NCBI RefSeq assembly: GCF_001904655.1
Contig: NZ_MRCC01000004.1
Coordinates: 248,001 to 312,000, forward strand
Reading direction: 5' to 3'
Source: Chroogloeocystis siderophila 5.2 s.c.1
GTDB taxonomy: Bacteria > Cyanobacteriota > Cyanobacteriia > Cyanobacteriales > Chroococcidiopsidaceae
DNA: 64,000 bases
Shown: in pieces, positions 1 to 8,833 of the stretch
Layout of the letters: the number at the start of each line of letters is the position of its first letter
How positions within the stretch are numbered: position 1 is the stretch's first letter
The notes under the pieces: generated by a model
The model's input: the letters and a program-made list of their open reading frames with translations, nothing else
Told to the model about the DNA's origin: nothing
The model's database searches: none
Program-made: the position numbers and the translations under genes

Positions 1-343
1 CTTCTAACTTATCTAGCTTGAGCAATCCTTTCATCGCGCCACAGTGCGAGTGACCGCACACGATGACTTCTTTGATACCCAAAGCATGAATCGCATACTC
101 AACCGCCGCACATTCTCCACCATTTGTTGCACCGTAGGGCGGAATGATGTTACCCGCGTTGCGAATGATAAACATTTCCCCAGGCTCGGCTTGCGTGATT
201 AAGTTCGGGTCAATCCGCGAGTCAGAGCAAGTAATAAATAAAATTCGTGGATGCTGACCTTGCGACAGCAACTCGAACATCTCGCGGTGGGTACTCACAT
301 AATTGGTTTGAAACGAATGAATACCCTGAATCAGCTTTTTCAT
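1..343 (-). CDS. Beta-class carbonic anhydrase (N-terminal part)
   Basis: Interconverts CO2 and bicarbonate with a zinc ion. The reading frame starts at the ATG ending at 343 and runs off the left edge, leaving about 114 residues. The beta-class zinc site is visible: Cys39 in CSDSR, with Asp41 and Arg43 as the conserved dyad, and His98 and Cys101 in CGHSHCGA. The segment [14 protein letters not shown] between them is also typical. Whether this is a carboxysomal CcaA-type enzyme, which has a C-terminal extension, or a shorter cytoplasmic or periplasmic type cannot be told, because the C-terminus is outside the window. No signal peptide is seen. Confidence 0.93.
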   Translation of the reverse strand, partial: MKKLIQGIHSFQTNYVSTHREMFELLSQGQHPRILFITCSDSRIDPNLITQAEPGEMFIIRNAGNIIPPYGATNGGECAAVEYAIHALGIKEVIVCGHSHCGAMKGLLKLDKLE

Positions 344-617
344 ACATATTCCCCTAACGGCGCTTTGCGCAGCACCTTCTTACTTAACTTAAGTTTATGA
401 AATAATCGCCCCTGAAATGCTAAAGAAAGATTTTTTCTTAAAATTACTTTGATTAAAATGTAAAATCACACCAAGAAATATTGAGATTTCCTGACGCTGA
501 AGTTGATCGCGAATCGAGAAAACTTTGAAGATCTTGATTAATTCCCAAAATAAATCACTCAAATAAGTATATGTTCCCCTAAAATAAGGAGCGAGTAAGC
601 GTAAAGTATTATTATTT

Positions 618-1562
618 ATGCGAGTAGTAGCCCTAGTCCCTGGCGGCATCGGCGAGCAAATTCTATTTTTTCCCACCCTTGATGACTTAAAGCAAAATTA
701 TCCTAATGCTCAAATTGATGTCGTGGTAGAACCACGCGCCAAAGAAGCATACCGCATCTGCAAAGCAGTCAATAATGTTCTAGCATTTGATTACAAAGAC
801 CGGAACAGCGCGGCGGATTGGGTCAATTTAGTAGGTATTCTACGCGATCGCGAGTATGATGTCGCGATTTCGGTAGAGCAACGTTGGTTTGTCGGTTTAT
901 TGCTGTGGTTAACCGGAATTCCCATTCGTATCGGCTACAAAGGTGCAGGTGATATGTTCCTCACGAATGCTGTACCTCTGAAATCACAGCAATACGATGC
1001 AGCAATGTACCACGATTTGCTGCAAGGGTTGGGAATTAATTCTCCTTGTCCAGAGTTGACGGTTAATGTGCCAGCCGCAGATATTGACTGGGCGGAAGCT
1101 GAAAAGAAACGATTGGGAATTCAAAGCAGTGGCTATGTTTTACTGTCGGATAGTTTTGAGCAATCTACGCCGAATAAAAGCTACCCAATGGAAAGTTGGC
1201 GGCAAATTATCCAAGACTTTCGCCAGAAACAGCCTGAATTGCCTTTAGTCGCACTTCAATCATCAGATGATATGCGATGGACACAGCTAGCACAAGCAAA
1301 TCCTGATCTTAAACTCACATCGCCTCCTGATGTAGGTAAGTTAGCCGCAATGATTGCGGGCGCAGATTTGTTATTGTGTATCGAGGGCGTGCCACTACAG
1401 CTAGCCGTCGCGGTACAAACGTATGCGATCGCCCTATTCGGACTGACAGATCCCGCAAAATTATTACCAAAAAGCGATCGCTATATCCCGATTAAATCTC
1501 CTAGCGGACAAGTTGCGGATATCGCACCCCAAACTGTTTTAGAACGAATTTGGCGGGGCTAA
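618..1562 (+). CDS. Glycosyltransferase family 9-like protein (heptosyltransferase fold)
   Basis: A 314-residue protein resembling ADP-heptose:LPS heptosyltransferases. The N-terminal GGIGEQILFFPTL loop matches the GGIGD-type loop of the family. A C-terminal half with the order alternating helices and LALFG-like strand (AIALFGLTDPAKLLP) fits the GT-B sugar-nucleotide domain. The usual DTGxxHLA donor-site motif is not preserved; the equivalent stretch reads CIEGVPLQLAVAV, so the donor or even activity may differ. Cyanobacteria often carry such family members without classical heptose LPS, so the acceptor is unknown. The ATG at 618 is used. It faces the next gene convergently with about 70 bp between them. 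Confidence 0.75.
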   Translation: MRVVALVPGGIGEQILFFPTLDDLKQNYPNAQIDVVVEPRAKEAYRICKAVNNVLAFDYKDRNSAADWVNLVGILRDREYDVAISVEQRWFVGLLLWLTGIPIRIGYKGAGDMFLTNAVPLKSQQYDAAMYHDLLQGLGINSPCPELTVNVPAADIDWAEAEKKRLGIQSSGYVLLSDSFEQSTPNKSYPMESWRQIIQDFRQKQPELPLVALQSSDDMRWTQLAQANPDLKLTSPPDVGKLAAMIAGADLLLCIEGVPLQLAVAVQTYAIALFGLTDPAKLLPKSDRYIPIKSPSGQVADIAPQTVLERIWRG

Positions 1563-1634
1563 AAGCGTTTTGAGTTGTAATTTATATAAAATTTTCTTAA
1601 ACTCCCTCACCCCTTACTCCTCATTCCTCACCTC

Positions 1635-2105
1635 TCAAAACATTTCAAAGAACGTATCCTCTAAGTCATAGCCAAACATTTGTCCTATAGACTTGAGGCG
1701 TGATCGACTGGGGATACCTTGCTGCTGCATCCAATCATGCAAAATAAAAATTTTGTGCATCAAGAAAATTTCCAAGGCTTCAGGATTATACTGAATGCCT
1801 TCTTTAGTGCTAAATTGATGCGGTATAAGCATTGCCGTATAGCGGGCAAGTTCCCCTGTCCAATCGAGTAAAAATGGCAACCAAGGATACTGTGCGTCTA
1901 GACGAATAAACCACAGCCGAATTTCTGGAATCTCAGAAAGTTCGCGCGGATCGTCAGGTTCGCGCGGATAGTCAATCTCAAAGCGCAACTGTTGCTCGTG
2001 GGTAGCAATTGTTCCTGCTTGCAGTAGGTTTTCGATCACCGTTTGCGCCGGAGATAAATCTAAGGTATTGATTTGCTCGAAATTGAGCGCGATCGCCAAC
2101 GTCAT
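1635..2105 (-). CDS. CRR6-family protein (DUF1817), probable NDH-1 assembly factor
   Basis: A 156-residue soluble acidic protein. The body (RLWFIRLDAQYPWLPFLLDWTGELARYTAMLIPHQF and the C-terminal IGQMFGYDLEDTFFEMF region) looks like the CRR6 family shared by cyanobacteria and chloroplasts. In plants CRR6, and in Synechocystis its homologue, assist assembly of the NdhI subunit into the NDH-1 hydrophilic arm; that role is known for the family and inferred here. No transmembrane segment is seen. It is transcribed with or just downstream of the PilB/GspE-like gene on the same strand, 93 bp apart, but no functional link is obvious. Confidence 0.68.
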   Translation of the reverse strand: MTLAIALNFEQINTLDLSPAQTVIENLLQAGTIATHEQQLRFEIDYPREPDDPRELSEIPEIRLWFIRLDAQYPWLPFLLDWTGELARYTAMLIPHQFSTKEGIQYNPEALEIFLMHKIFILHDWMQQQGIPSRSRLKSIGQMFGYDLEDTFFEMF

Positions 2106-2198
2106 GAAATAACCAAAATCTCAAGGTAAATTCATTGTCGCATTAAGCGCGTGTTTAAAATTTACGCTATCAATTTTCGACATTTCTATATACATTCA

Positions 2199-3869
2199 TC
2201 ATACATTCATCGACTTTAGTTTAGGCGTTCGTTCTTTATCTACCAACTTGTTGTATAAGGCTGTACGCGGTAAGACGCGGAGAACTTCCTCCACTGTTGT
2301 TAAACCATTCATCACTTTTTCGACCGCCGCAGTGCGGAACGAAGCAAAATGAATTTCGCGTAAGTAACGATGTAGTTGCGTCACGGTACCTTCATAAATA
2401 ATTTCCCGCACAGTATCATCGACATCTAATAACTCAACAACGGCTTCGCGTCCTAAAAAACCAGAATTGAAACATATCCCACACCCTCTACCCTTACGCC
2501 ATTGTCCAGTATGCGCGTGTTGCGAGTCAATTCCGAGTACGCCTAAATCGGCTTCTGTCGGGGTGTAAGGTTCGCTACAATGCGGACACACGCGGCGAAC
2601 AAGTCGCTGTGCCACAATTCCTAGTAACGCATCGCTGAGTAATCCAGGATCAGGACCAATATCGCGCAATCGCGGAATCGCACCTACTGCATCGTTGGTG
2701 TGCAGTGTCGTAAATACCAAGTGTCCTGTCAGTGCGGCGCGTACCGCCGTTTCTGCGGTCTCGTGGTCGCGAATTTCTCCCACCATGATAATATCAGGGT
2801 CTTGACGTAAGATAGCGCGTAAACCTGCGGCAAACGTCATCCCTGCGGCTTCGTTAACTTGTGTTTGCGTAATTCGTGGCAAGATGTACTCGACAGGATC
2901 TTCGACCGTTACGACGTTGACATTTTCGGTGGCTACAGCTTGCAAACTTGTATAAAGAGTACTTGTTTTACCGGAACCCGTAGGACCTGTAAGGATAATC
3001 ATCCCCTGCGGTTGTTTCAGCCAAGATTTGTACACCTTTAGTGTTTGTTGCGTAAATCCCAAATTTTCGAGTTGTGAAAACGGATTTTCACGCGGTAGTA
3101 AGCGAATGACTGCCTTTTCGCCGTTGACGCAAGGAAGCGTACTGACACGCATATCCATGCCCATTTCTGCGTGTTCGTCAATCGTGTATTTTTCTTCAAT
3201 ACGTCCATCTTGCGGGCGGCGACTTTCAGAAATGTCCATTTTGGACATCACTTTAATCGCCACAATCACGCGACGGCTTAACTCTTGGGGTAGCATTGTG
3301 ATATCGCGTAGCACTCCGTCAATGCGGTAGCGCACGCGCAAACCTTCGGTTGTAGGTTCGAGGTGGATATCGCTTGCGCGATTGCGTAACGCCCCAGAAA
3401 GCAACGTTTTGATGCGTTCAATTTGGTCAGCCGATCGCGACAAATATATTTGTGTTGTTTCAGTAATATTTTCGGCTTCTTGTTCGCCTGTGAGTGGATT
3501 GACAAACGGTGTCGCTGTGATGCGGTTGGTGTTGTGATTTTGAGTGTGATACCAAGTACGGTAACTGTTATCGGATATAGGAATTATTTTGATGCTGCTA
3601 CCAGTGCGTTCAGCTAAGAAAGCGATCGCTTGCGAATCAATATCGACTGGACTCCCTAAATAGTAACAACCGCGCCACAATAACAACGGAATCACCGGAG
3701 GAACGGTGCTTTTGTCAGGAAAGTGACGTAAAAATCGCGAATTCACATCGCGATCAAGTAATTCTGTGTTAACACTTCCGCGATCATCTACTAGTAGCTT
3801 GAGTGCTTCAGCACAGCTAATTTCTTGATTTTTGAGTCTTTGCCAAGCCGAGGGAGTTGCCGATTGCAT
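2199..3869 (-). CDS. GspE/PilB-family secretion or pilus assembly ATPase
   Basis: A hexameric ATPase that would power pilin extension or type II-like secretion from the cytoplasmic membrane face. The 556-residue protein carries Walker A GPTGSGKTSTLYT, the Asp box, Walker B DIIMVGEIRDHETAETA, the His box TTLHTNDAVGAIPRL and a four-cysteine zinc module (CPHC and CGIC) near the C-terminus. The N-terminal region is short and lacks a clear long MshEN-type domain; PilB1 enzymes of cyanobacteria are usually longer, so this may be the second paralogue (PilB2-like). No pilT or pilC lies next to it; the pilMNOQ cluster is about 9 kb away. Start ATG at 3869. Confidence 0.88.
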   Translation of the reverse strand: MQSATPSAWQRLKNQEISCAEALKLLVDDRGSVNTELLDRDVNSRFLRHFPDKSTVPPVIPLLLWRGCYYLGSPVDIDSQAIAFLAERTGSSIKIIPISDNSYRTWYHTQNHNTNRITATPFVNPLTGEQEAENITETTQIYLSRSADQIERIKTLLSGALRNRASDIHLEPTTEGLRVRYRIDGVLRDITMLPQELSRRVIVAIKVMSKMDISESRRPQDGRIEEKYTIDEHAEMGMDMRVSTLPCVNGEKAVIRLLPRENPFSQLENLGFTQQTLKVYKSWLKQPQGMIILTGPTGSGKTSTLYTSLQAVATENVNVVTVEDPVEYILPRITQTQVNEAAGMTFAAGLRAILRQDPDIIMVGEIRDHETAETAVRAALTGHLVFTTLHTNDAVGAIPRLRDIGPDPGLLSDALLGIVAQRLVRRVCPHCSEPYTPTEADLGVLGIDSQHAHTGQWRKGRGCGICFNSGFLGREAVVELLDVDDTVREIIYEGTVTQLHRYLREIHFASFRTAAVEKVMNGLTTVEEVLRVLPRTALYNKLVDKERTPKLKSMNV

Positions 3870-4638
3870 AATTAATTTAAATTAATAAGTTGGAACTAGT
3901 CGTGTAAAATAACTTCTTTATCAAGTTCGATTACGTAATAGCACTTCTTCTTTACTTATACCTTGACACTACTCAAGCAGCTACTTGAAAACTAGTCAAC
4001 TGCATTTAATCTTGTAAGTAGATTTCTCTAGCTCATTTTTAATAGATTTTTAATATCTATCTTTGAAAATTGGGATTTTTTAGCTATTTATAACTATTAT
4101 TAATTATATTTTCTGATTCAGAATATCTATTTTCTAAATCTCAATTACCATAAGTATTGAAGTAAAAATGTTTGTCTTGATTAGCAGATTATAGTAAATT
4201 CTTTTTTCAGTTAAATCTTCTACTCAGAAGTCATTTAATAAAGACATAATTTTGCAACAGTTAAACAAATTAAAAATAAGTATAAAACATGGCAATATCT
4301 ATTTATTTAACTTTAGTCAATAGGCAAAAAGTACGTTTTCTCAAGCGATCGCTATGATAATTTCGTTTCGCGGCAGGTTAAGCGAGTCAGGACAAGGCTT
4401 GTAGACATTTATGGCAAATTTAAGTTAAAGTTGTAATGAGTTTGTCTACCAACAACCATCTAAACCTGCTCACCAGGTCGATAGCAGATGGCATCTCTTG
4501 CCAAAGATAGCGAGGTAGCAACTCGCTGGTAAATAGCAATTTATATGAAACGCAATTAGCTCCAATACGATTACCCGTTTCGGTAAAATAATAAACAACG
4601 GGTAGATTCACTACCTGATCGCAAAAGAAGTTTCAGCC
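3870..4638. other. AT-rich intergenic region (769 bp)
   Basis: A long AT-rich spacer between the leftward ATPase gene and the rightward Fur-family gene. It must hold both divergent promoters. One HIP1 site lies near 4345. I see no tRNA, no convincing hairpin terminator and no conserved coding frame; a 63-codon frame on the minus strand (4420-4611) has no recognisable features and is treated as chance. Confidence 0.6.
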
Positions 4639-5082
4639 ATGCAAAAAGAAGCGGCAGCTACCAAACCAATTCGTTCACTTGAAGATGCTGTTGCTCAGTG
4701 TCAAGCACTGGGTATGCGCTTGAGTCGCCAGCGTCGCTTCATCTTGGAGCTACTTTGGCAAGCGCAAGAACATCTATCCGCAAGAGAAATTTATGATCGC
4801 CTCAATCAGCAAGGAAAAGAGATCGGACACACCTCAGTATATCAAAACCTAGAAGCACTTTCGAGTCAAGGTATCATTGAGTGCGTTGAACGCTCAGACG
4901 GACGCCTCTACGGAAACATCAGCGATTCGCACAGCCATGTGAACTGCTTAGATACTAACCAGATTTTGGATGTAGAAGTAGAACTTCCAGAAGATTTGCT
5001 AGAGGAAGTCGAAAGAAGAACCGGAGTCAAAATCACAGATTATAGTATTAACTTTTACGGATATCGACAGACACAAGTGTAA
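4639..5082 (+). CDS. Fur-family transcriptional regulator, PerR/FurC-like
   Basis: A 147-residue winged-helix metalloregulator. The N-terminal DNA-binding domain contains RLSRQRRFILELLWQAQEHLSAREIYDRL and the recognition segment IGHTSVYQNLEALSSQGII, as in Fur proteins. The C-terminal dimerisation domain has the regulatory metal-site histidines in DSHSHVNCLDTNQILDVEVELPEDL. The paired CxxC structural zinc motifs of classical Fur, Zur and PerR are absent; this, together with the LYGNISDSHSHVNC signature, resembles cyanobacterial FurC (PerR-type, peroxide response). Fur or Zur identity cannot be excluded from sequence alone. The next gene follows after about 40 bp and may be cotranscribed. Confidence 0.82.
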   Translation: MQKEAAATKPIRSLEDAVAQCQALGMRLSRQRRFILELLWQAQEHLSAREIYDRLNQQGKEIGHTSVYQNLEALSSQGIIECVERSDGRLYGNISDSHSHVNCLDTNQILDVEVELPEDLLEEVERRTGVKITDYSINFYGYRQTQV

Positions 5083-5123
5083 GATGTGCGCGTACGCTGA
5101 ATGTGGAGGCACTATCGAACACA

Positions 5124-6899
5124 ATGAGCGATCGCACAATCAAGTTATTATTAGTCGAGCCTGACCCGATTTTTCGGATGGGATTTTCGCGGCTCATCGT
5201 TGAATCTTACGCTGATATCCAAATCGTTGCCGAAGCTGAAGCGGGTTCTTCGGCAAGAAAAATCTTAGCAGACCTGGCGAGAGAAACTGCTACGGCGTTC
5301 TCTAGTGGTTTACCTTCAGATACCGCAGTCAATTTAGTTGTATTAGAGCTACAGCTAGGGCTAGAACTTTGCCAGCAGCTAAAATCGCATTATCCTGACT
5401 TGCCGATATTAATTCTCAGTTCAGTGCAGGAACCAGCTTTGTTAGCTTCAGCTAAGGCTATAGGGGTGGAAGGTTACTGTCCTAAAGGAACTTCGATTGT
5501 TGAGGTAGTTGCAGCTATTCGCCAAGTCGCCGCAGGAAGGACTCATTGGATAGAAGCCGAAGCGCTACAAAGTCCTTTAGGGGCACCAAGTATTCTTGCC
5601 TTAGTGCGAAATCACCTGCGATGGACAGGATTACAGCAAATTGATACAACATTAGCTGCGGTCACAGCACGATTACAAGTTCCTGGTTTATCATTACTTG
5701 ATCGCGCCTTTTTAGCCGGACAACGTCGAGAACTCCTCGCCTCGCGCTGGCTCGTGACGCATTTATTACCTATCCCAGAAGGGAAAACTTACACTAAAAT
5801 TGCGAATAATTCCTCAATAGCAGGAAATATCGCTGCATCATTCGAGACAGACGCTAGTGAAGGTGTCTCTGCATTATCGCCGCAGACAAGCACGCCTTCA
5901 ATGTCAATTGTGCGATTAGAAAGTGGTAACTTAAGCCGCCGAGTTGAAGCAAACGAGATAATAGATCTCACATCAGCAAAGCTAGAACAAAGTAGTTTGC
6001 AGAACTTGACAACGATAACGCTCGAAACCGATATTTTTCGGGAAGGAAAGAAGCGCGAGTTACTCAAAACCATCTTACAAAAAGTTGTAGACGTTTTAGA
6101 AGATTTACGTTTTGCGCAAGTACAGCCGGAGCAGTTAGTTGAAATGCAGCGCTTGATTCTCCGCGATTTGTGGCAAGGTGCAACCGTAGACTTTTTTGGT
6201 AGATATGCGATGTTACAAGTAGGCGATCGCAACTTAGAAATTGTAAACCTTTTTCTACAAGATGTCGAAATTGTTCAAGTTGAAATTCTCAATAAAATTC
6301 CCTTAGTCAGTGACTTGTTTTCGTTTTTATTATTTCAAACCCCACTAGTCATTGATAATTTCCCATATAAAGCAGATACGCCAGAAGCAAAAGCACGCGC
6401 TGAAATAATTTTACACAATCTCTTGATTCATGTAGCGAATGCTGTAGCACAACCTTTGTTAAATAGGCTGGCTGATGTAGAAATTATTAAGCAAAACTTT
6501 TATGACAGTCGATTAATTTCTACGCGGGAAATTGAAAGGTTTAGAAATAATTTATCTTGGAGATATCGCTGGAATAAGTATTTTATTGAACCCAAGGCAA
6601 TATTTGAAAGTCGCTACGATTTATTGATTTTTATCAGTAGAGGTATTGCTAAAACATCAATTTATGCACCACGCGGTCAGGAATTACAGCAACTTTCTGG
6701 GATTCCGCAATTAGTGACTTTAGCACTCGAATTACGCGATGCGATCGCGCCTCGGTTCCGTGCTGTCATCGCGTTTTTAGGAAATGGCGTTGTTTATGTC
6801 TTGACACAAGTTATTGGGCGTGCTATTGGCTTGGTCGGTCGCGGTATTCTCCAAGGAATTGGTGGTTCAATATCGGAAGGAAGAAAGAAGAAATTTTAA
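5124..6899 (+). CDS. Response regulator with DUF3685 domain; phospho-acceptor Asp replaced by Glu
   Basis: Receiver domain at residues 1-140 followed by a long DUF3685 (Ycf55-like) region of about 430 residues conserved in cyanobacteria and red-algal plastids; its function is unknown. In the receiver, the acidic pair (VEPDP), the Ser of ILSS and the Lys of CPKG are present, but the strand that should end in the phospho-acceptor reads VVLELQLG, so Glu75 stands where Asp is expected. A GTG at 5103 would add seven residues, but GGAGG at 5105-5109 lies inside that extension and upstream of the ATG at 5124, favouring the ATG even though the 14-bp spacing is long. The C-terminal region (from about residue 545) is hydrophobic. 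Confidence 0.8.
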   Translation: MSDRTIKLLLVEPDPIFRMGFSRLIVESYADIQIVAEAEAGSSARKILADLARETATAFSSGLPSDTAVNLVVLELQLGLELCQQLKSHYPDLPILILSSVQEPALLASAKAIGVEGYCPKGTSIVEVVAAIRQVAAGRTHWIEAEALQSPLGAPSILALVRNHLRWTGLQQIDTTLAAVTARLQVPGLSLLDRAFLAGQRRELLASRWLVTHLLPIPEGKTYTKIANNSSIAGNIAASFETDASEGVSALSPQTSTPSMSIVRLESGNLSRRVEANEIIDLTSAKLEQSSLQNLTTITLETDIFREGKKRELLKTILQKVVDVLEDLRFAQVQPEQLVEMQRLILRDLWQGATVDFFGRYAMLQVGDRNLEIVNLFLQDVEIVQVEILNKIPLVSDLFSFLLFQTPLVIDNFPYKADTPEAKARAEIILHNLLIHVANAVAQPLLNRLADVEIIKQNFYDSRLISTREIERFRNNLSWRYRWNKYFIEPKAIFESRYDLLIFISRGIAKTSIYAPRGQELQQLSGIPQLVTLALELRDAIAPRFRAVIAFLGNGVVYVLTQVIGRAIGLVGRGILQGIGGSISEGRKKKF

Positions 6900-6910
6900 T
6901 AGGGGCAAGA

Positions 6911-6932
6911 GGGGCAAGGTAGTGCCTTGCCC
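6911..6932. repeat. Dispersed palindrome, copy A
   Basis: GGGGCAAGG, then TAGT, then GCCTTGCCC: an 8-9 bp stem directly after the response regulator gene. It is one of four related palindromes in the window (others near 10302, 12401 and 15187). It could act as a 3-prime stem-loop, but no T-run follows. Confidence 0.7.
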
Positions 6933-6950
6933 GTACTATTATCATAATTA

Positions 6951-8008
6951 CAGGAGTTACGCAGTTGGGTGAAGGGAGTAGCGAGGAGCACTCAAGTAAG
7001 TCCGAATTGCATCTCGAACAATACTCAATTTTGCTTCGTAGCAACTAATACCTGTAGCAAACCAGTAGAGTTCTAAGCGCAAGAATACCTGAATTGCTAA
7101 CCCAATATGATTATGTTGCGCCCGAGTGGCACGTACTTGAGAGCGTTCTACCCCACAACACTGCTTCAGCCCACGATGATACTCTTCAATCGCTCAAGCA
7201 AACTCGCTCCACTGTAGTCGCTGTAACTCACTCAAATTGAGGTCATTCGTTGCCCAGTAATCAATGTCGCCGTTTGGGGTGACTATCTTGAATACTTTGA
7301 CCATGCCATAGCCTTTGAGGTGTACAACGGTTCCCATCGTAGCGATGTCAACTTCAGCCAAGGGACGATTGCCTGTGCCATCAGGATTGATCTGTCGATT
7401 GCGCTTGAATCGGGTTAGCCAAGTCCACTGATGGGAGCGAATCAGCTTGAGATTCTCTAAACTGCTATACCAACTATCAAAGACGACACATTGTGGGGCA
7501 AACTCTCTCGCCTTTGCTACGTCCAACATGATGCGGAAGTGGTCGTTTTTCGTTGCTCCATCCACAGACTTTTCGCAGCACCGATAGTCTAATAGGATAT
7601 GTTGGTCGCCTTGCGTTCACAGCAATGAAATCAGGTTAATTCCTTGCACGACCCGTCCATGTTTACCTGACCGCTTGCAAGCGCCGTGTCACTAATTCCA
7701 TCTTCTTGGCGTACAACTTGTCAAGTGTGGAATCATCCACCACTAGAATTCCTGCTTTCTTATTCACCTGCTGTTGAGCTTCATTCCACAATGCTTCTGG
7801 CGTTGGTTCCAGACAATGTAGTCGCCTTGTAATTGCATCATGGGCAGGCGAATTTTCACTTTCCGGTTGGACTCGTTCTGCTTCAACACTGCTATAGGCT
7901 TTCTGTGTAGCAATCAGAAAGTTGATATAGTCGTACTCGTTGACCTTTGGTGGATTCATTCCCCTTTTATATCGCACCTGCCCTTTTTACTCAACTGCGT
8001 AACTCCTG
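6951..8008 (-). mobile_element. Decayed DDE-type insertion sequence (IS4/IS701-like)
   Basis: A 1058-bp element bounded by near-perfect 18-bp inverted repeats: CAGGAGTTACGCAGTTG at 6951 and its reverse complement ending at 8008, with one difference in the last base. It holds one transposase gene on the minus strand that is broken (separate entry). The flanking 4-mers are ATTA and ATTC, so a target duplication is not clean. Family assignment between IS4 and IS701 is tentative. Confidence 0.85.
6957..7959 (-). pseudogene. Transposase pseudogene (DDE), with frameshift and two internal stops
   Basis: Reading from the ATG at 7959, the N-terminal part includes the first catalytic Asp region (ILVVDDSTLDKLYAKKMELVTR). 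The frame is lost near 7675-7690, then continues as GKHGRVVQGINLISLL with a TGA where the context expects Trp. Next comes the second catalytic region (CVVFDSWYSSLENLKL), and then a second TGA in EFA-stop-AIEEYHRGLKQCCGVE, again where Trp is expected before the catalytic Glu. The natural stop lies inside the right-hand repeat. Two Trp-to-stop changes plus a frameshift mean the element can no longer move itself. Confidence 0.88.
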
Positions 8009-8034
8009 ATTCTATTTGGTTTAACGCTTGATGA

Positions 8035-8450
8035 CTGGAACTACCCTTTCACGAATTTGAATCTGGAAAACTTATTGCTGCTCACACTTCAGTAAAAATC
8101 TTTTATTTTCGTCGTCGCCCCGTGATACTGAAGGATATTGAGCGAAAAACTTCACAAGGTACTCAATACTTTGACGTGGCGATCGCACCTGTCTTAAACG
8201 CTAAAAAGCCGTTACTAGGAAGGCATACTGACGTTTGTTAATAAAACTGACTCTAAGCGGCTAAAAGATAAACTCGAATACACAAACGCAGAGTTAAAAA
8301 GAGTTTCTGAGGCACTGCAAGCAACACAAACTGAATTGGAATCCACGCATCAAGAAAGGCAAATTCTTGCTGAAGATACACATAAGAGGAATCAAAGCTC
8401 TGAGGGCACTAGCGCAGACCTACACTGCAAAAATCAGGGAAAGGAAAATA
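8035..8450 (+). pseudogene. Relic of a CheR/PAS-type signalling protein
   Basis: Translated from 8035, the sequence reads as the end of a PAS or CheR-linked domain (KTSQGTQYFDVAIAPVLNAKKPLLG). A frameshift near 8225 follows, then VTFVNKTDSKRLKDKLEYTNAELKR and a heptad-rich stretch. That order, a PAS-like end followed by a repetitive helical linker, is typical of CheB/CheR-PAS hybrid kinases, in which the linker reads as repeated ELQSTNEELET-like units. Both ends are missing: the IS lies 26 bp upstream and the MITE-like element starts right at the end. No start codon or upstream domain remains. Confidence 0.5.
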
Positions 8451-8452
8451 AT

Positions 8453-8765
8453 TTAGGACTTACGCAGTTGAATCAATTCCGCCTCCAAGATTGGGGGCTA
8501 CGGTGTACACATAATATTCTAGACTGGCTTCGCTCCAAGCTTTTTCGCCCCCTAAATCTCCCATGAGTGGAGGACTTTGAAGCAGGACAGGCTCGGAAGT
8601 CCCCGAACCCCCCAAGCTTGGGGGGCGGTTCGTCAGGGACTTTGCTAGATACCGACTATTTGTGTGTACACGGTAGAAGATTGAGGGAGAGTGAGAGGGG
8701 CAGGGGAATCTGAGTTGAAGTCTCCCACTCGTAGGGAATTTAGGGGGCAAGTGTGTAACTCCTAA
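8453..8765. mobile_element. 313-bp MITE-like element with nested inverted repeats
   Basis: The outer ends are TTAGGACTTACGCA (8453-8466) and the reverse complement of TTAGGAGTTACACA (ending 8765), matching at 12 of 14 positions. Inside, CTACGGTGTACACA near 8498 pairs with TGTGTACACGGTAG near 8659. A CCCCCTAAAT-type segment near 8550 pairs with ATTTAGGGGG near 8740, and a local CCCCCCAAGCTTGGGGGG palindrome lies near 8610. There is no coding capacity of its own. The ends share the core GTTACGCAGTTG with the neighbouring IS. Confidence 0.7.
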
Positions 8766-8833
8766 CAAAGGTGGACAAGGCTTATCTAGTAGCCAATTTA
8801 TTTGCAATTCTTGTCATTCAGGAGGTCTATGAG

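Noticed and set aside
395-676. A 93-codon minus-strand frame upstream of and overlapping the GT9 gene
   Set aside because: It overlaps the start of a well-supported gene, has low-complexity Phe/Ser/Lys text and no recognisable domain or ribosome site.
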